From contig JABMQG010000214.1 of NCBI GenBank assembly GCA_013203365.1, positions 1-6,441 of the forward strand: a stretch of DNA of 6,441 nucleotides, written 5' to 3'. Position 1 is the stretch's first letter; the number at the start of each line of letters is the position of its first letter. Under the pieces are notes generated by a model, which searched no databases, was not told where the DNA came from, and saw only the letters and a program-made list of their open reading frames with translations. Shown piece by piece: positions 4,614 to 6,441 of this stretch. The DNA is from Planctomycetota bacterium. GTDB taxonomy: Bacteria; Planctomycetota; Phycisphaerae; SM23-33; FEN-1343. Both the position numbers and the translations under genes were made by a program.

Positions 4614-6341
4614 ATGGACAAATCATTACCATACGCGAAGCCTAAAATACTTCTGCTCGACATGCCTGAGGCGTGCGGAAACGCTTTGCGAACCGCCGGG
4701 TATAATGGTCGCGAAGGCTCATTCGGCAAGTCCTACAAGGTCGATCCGTCGGATTCATTCCACCACGTATCGCAGAAGACATGCACCTTTCCGAATATTG
4801 AGGAGCAGGAGATCGTCGTCGCGAATATTGCCTACCCCGGTCCAACGGATACCCAGCCGAATGACTTTCCCGGGGAGGGCGTCAGCGCAATTTGCCAACT
4901 TGGCACATGGGGAGTGATTAATCCGCGGGCATGGGCGATGGAAATGACTCAAAAATATTTTAACCGCATTTTCATGAGTGGCGGTATCTTCATCGTCTTT
5001 CTCGGGGACAAGTACATTGATAAGTATTACCGAGTGGTCTTTCGCAAGTATTGTGACGCGATGATGCACGAAGAGTTCCAGTGCAGCAACTGGTCCTTTC
5101 TGTACGACTTGGATTTGTTCTGTGTGCAGGATGCGCACGGAGAGGAAATGTTTTTCGACAAACGAACCAAAGGCTTATGCGATCTCCTGACTCGTGGGGC
5201 GTCCAATGCTTCATACTCGTCCACAATTGACCCGCCGTACCAATATCGCGACAACTGGATTTCGCTGGCCAAGAACAAGTACGATCAGTGTATTGCGGGG
5301 CTCCTCAGTCTTGAGGAGCCGAAGCGGCGACTGCTTCTCCTCCCTCAAATGCCGAATATCGACCAAGTGCTCGTGGAACTGATGGAGAACTGGTGCTCTC
5401 AATGGAATCCGGCGTTCTTCCCCCATCTGGAGGGTGCGAGGTGGGTTCACCGTGAGGAGTACGAGATCCCGCAGCTTATCAGGCTGAGAAAGGACATAGA
5501 TGCCGTCCACCAAACAGCAGGCAAGCAGGTGGCTGTATTGGAGGGGCAGATCGACAAGGTTCGCCGTGAGAATGCCGACTGGTATATGCTATTGAATGGG
5601 ACGGGTGACGATCTTGTGAAAGCGGTCATTCGTACCCTCAAGAAACTCGGTTTTACGAAGGTGATCGACGTTGATGAACAGGCACGCAAAGAGAACTCTG
5701 ATACGAGCCTGCGGGAAGATATTCAGATTCATGACAGTAGCCCTATTCTTGTCGTTGACGTGAAGGGCGTTAACGGTCATCCTGACGATGAAGAGTCGCG
5801 GCAGGCTGAGAAACATGCGACAATGCGCAGCAGGGAGTGGGATCGGACCGATGTCCAGCCATTAACGATCATCAATCATCAGCGGCATCTGCCACCTTAT
5901 GATCGGGATGCAACGGCCTATCGGCCCGAGATCATCGACAATGCGGTCGATACCCAACTTGGGCTAATGACGACCTGGGATCTTTTCAGAATCCTTCGAA
6001 ATAAGGAGGCATTGGCATGGCCGCCAGGCGTCGTTTTGCCGATCTTCTACAGGATAGGACGAATTGAACCTATTCCTGACCATTACACTGAAGTGGGAAG
6101 GGTAGAAAAAGTGTGGCAACAGGCCTTTCGGTTGATCCCAACCCATCCGATAAGAAGAGGGATCAAACTGGCGGTGGAGGTCGGGGACTGTTTCGATGAG
6201 ATTGTGGCCGACTCTCTGCAAATTGACAGCCAACCGGTCGACGAGATTCCAACTGGCTTAAACGGTGGAATTGGCTGCGACCGTGCCGGCGAGTTGTTTC
6301 GTGAAGGTATGCGAGTGTTCGCAATCGGGGCGGCTCAATAG
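4614..6341 (+). CDS. Multidomain PD-(D/E)xK nuclease-like protein with C-terminal EF-Tu domain II-like barrel
   Basis: Product of 575 aa, presumably cytoplasmic; I do not recognise the whole protein. Residues 1-265 look alpha/beta: strands KILLLD (11-16), IVVANIAYP (67-75) and GGIFIVFLGD (123-132), perhaps amidotransferase-like. Residues 280-325 form a charged helical linker. Residues 326-470 look like a PD-(D/E)xK nuclease: LLNGTGDDLVKAVIRTLKKLGF (326-347), Asp369 in RED, the core ILVVDVKG with Asp382 and Lys384, SRQAEKH (395-401), NHQRHLPPYDR (421-431) and LMTTWDLFRI (451-460). Residues 492-573 match the EF-Tu domain II-like barrel of small 'translation factor-like' proteins: EVGRVEKVW, then SLQIDSQPVDE (534-544) and FREGMRVFAI (562-571). 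The nuclease call is fairly good; the barrel call rests on motif memory. A phage-defence role is inference from the domain type and position beside cassette-like genes. No clear Shine-Dalgarno precedes the ATG, and codon use is less GC-biased than the ARH gene, consistent with transfer. Confidence 0.75.
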   Translation: MDKSLPYAKPKILLLDMPEACGNALRTAGYNGREGSFGKSYKVDPSDSFHHVSQKTCTFPNIEEQEIVVANIAYPGPTDTQPNDFPGEGVSAICQLGTWGVINPRAWAMEMTQKYFNRIFMSGGIFIVFLGDKYIDKYYRVVFRKYCDAMMHEEFQCSNWSFLYDLDLFCVQDAHGEEMFFDKRTKGLCDLLTRGASNASYSSTIDPPYQYRDNWISLAKNKYDQCIAGLLSLEEPKRRLLLLPQMPNIDQVLVELMENWCSQWNPAFFPHLEGARWVHREEYEIPQLIRLRKDIDAVHQTAGKQVAVLEGQIDKVRRENADWYMLLNGTGDDLVKAVIRTLKKLGFTKVIDVDEQARKENSDTSLREDIQIHDSSPILVVDVKGVNGHPDDEESRQAEKHATMRSREWDRTDVQPLTIINHQRHLPPYDRDATAYRPEIIDNAVDTQLGLMTTWDLFRILRNKEALAWPPGVVLPIFYRIGRIEPIPDHYTEVGRVEKVWQQAFRLIPTHPIRRGIKLAVEVGDCFDEIVADSLQIDSQPVDEIPTGLNGGIGCDRAGELFREGMRVFAIGAAQ

Positions 6342-6441
6342 CATGGAGAACTTGGCCAACAATCACCATAGCTGCATACATCTCATCTGCTGCCGTCATC
6401 CCCACCGGCAGGCGCTTGTGCAGCTTGCTGAGGCTGATACC
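6342..6441. other. End of window: inverted repeats, no gene supported
   Basis: TTGGCCAA (6352-6359) is a palindrome, and AGCTGCATA (6370-6378) pairs with TGTGCAGCT (6417-6425) with one wobble. GGCCAAC (6354-6360) has the shape of an attC R'' box just after a stop codon, but the matching R' would lie beyond the window, so this cannot be judged. Open frames reach the edge on both strands and none is recognisable. Confidence 0.25.

Noticed and set aside
4274..4729. 151-codon minus-strand frame across the spacer and the start of the nuclease-like gene
   Set aside because: Overlaps two better-supported genes at its ends and has no recognisable motif; its middle is the palindrome region.
6163..6441. 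Minus-strand frame entering from the right edge (GISLSKLHKRLPVGMTAADE region)
   Set aside because: Its first 30 or so residues look protein-like, but it then runs about 180 nt antisense to the C-terminal barrel of the nuclease-like gene with a shadow-like composition. Not supportable without the sequence beyond the edge.
1..6441. CRISPR array, tRNA, rRNA or insertion sequence
   Set aside because: No regularly spaced repeats, no cloverleaf or rRNA-like sequence, and no transposase-like protein or terminal repeat pair was seen on either strand.

Overview
The window looks like a chromosomal accessory region from a GC-rich bacterium. Its coding genes have strong G/C third positions and overlapping operon junctions. 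The combination of a lasso-type PqqD/B2 pair, a long ADP-ribosylglycohydrolase and a LysE-type exporter would fit Planctomycetota or a similar environmental lineage, but no sequence here fixes the taxon.

Left end (1-960, minus strand): a compact RiPP operon read right to left. It holds a PqqD-like peptide-recognition protein (627-929), a lasso-peptide B2-type cysteine protease (212-640, TTG start, 14 nt overlap), a perfect 8-bp GC-rich hairpin, a 29-codon precursor gene not called by ordinary length cut-offs (64-153), and a partial gene leaving the window. The precursor carries the lasso leader motif YxxPxL and the penultimate Thr. Only seven residues, GEPVVIS, follow the predicted cleavage point, and no Asp/Glu lies at core positions 7-9, so a normal lasso ring cannot form. 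This is one of the two most interesting signals in the window.

Middle (960-3310): a possible promoter and hairpin-rich leader lie ahead of an ADP-ribosylglycohydrolase family gene (1353-2696, plus strand). It converges with, and overlaps by 62 bp, a LysE/RhtB-type membrane exporter gene (2635-3306, minus strand).

Right-middle (3470-4383): two short plus-strand genes for small membrane proteins, one with a DUF2007-like domain. Each starts a few bases after a GTTAG-type core site and each is followed at once by an attC-like folded repeat. I read them as two integron-type gene cassettes (about 411 and 503 bp) with no integrase in view. The attC reading rests on hand-drawn base pairing.

Right end (4390-6441): a hairpin-rich 224-nt spacer, then a 575-codon gene. 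The product appears to combine an alpha/beta N-terminal domain, a helical linker, a PD-(D/E)xK nuclease-like domain and a C-terminal EF-Tu domain II-like beta-barrel. This is an unusual architecture and a plausible single-gene defence protein, although defence is inferred from domain type and setting only. The last 100 bases hold no gene I can support.
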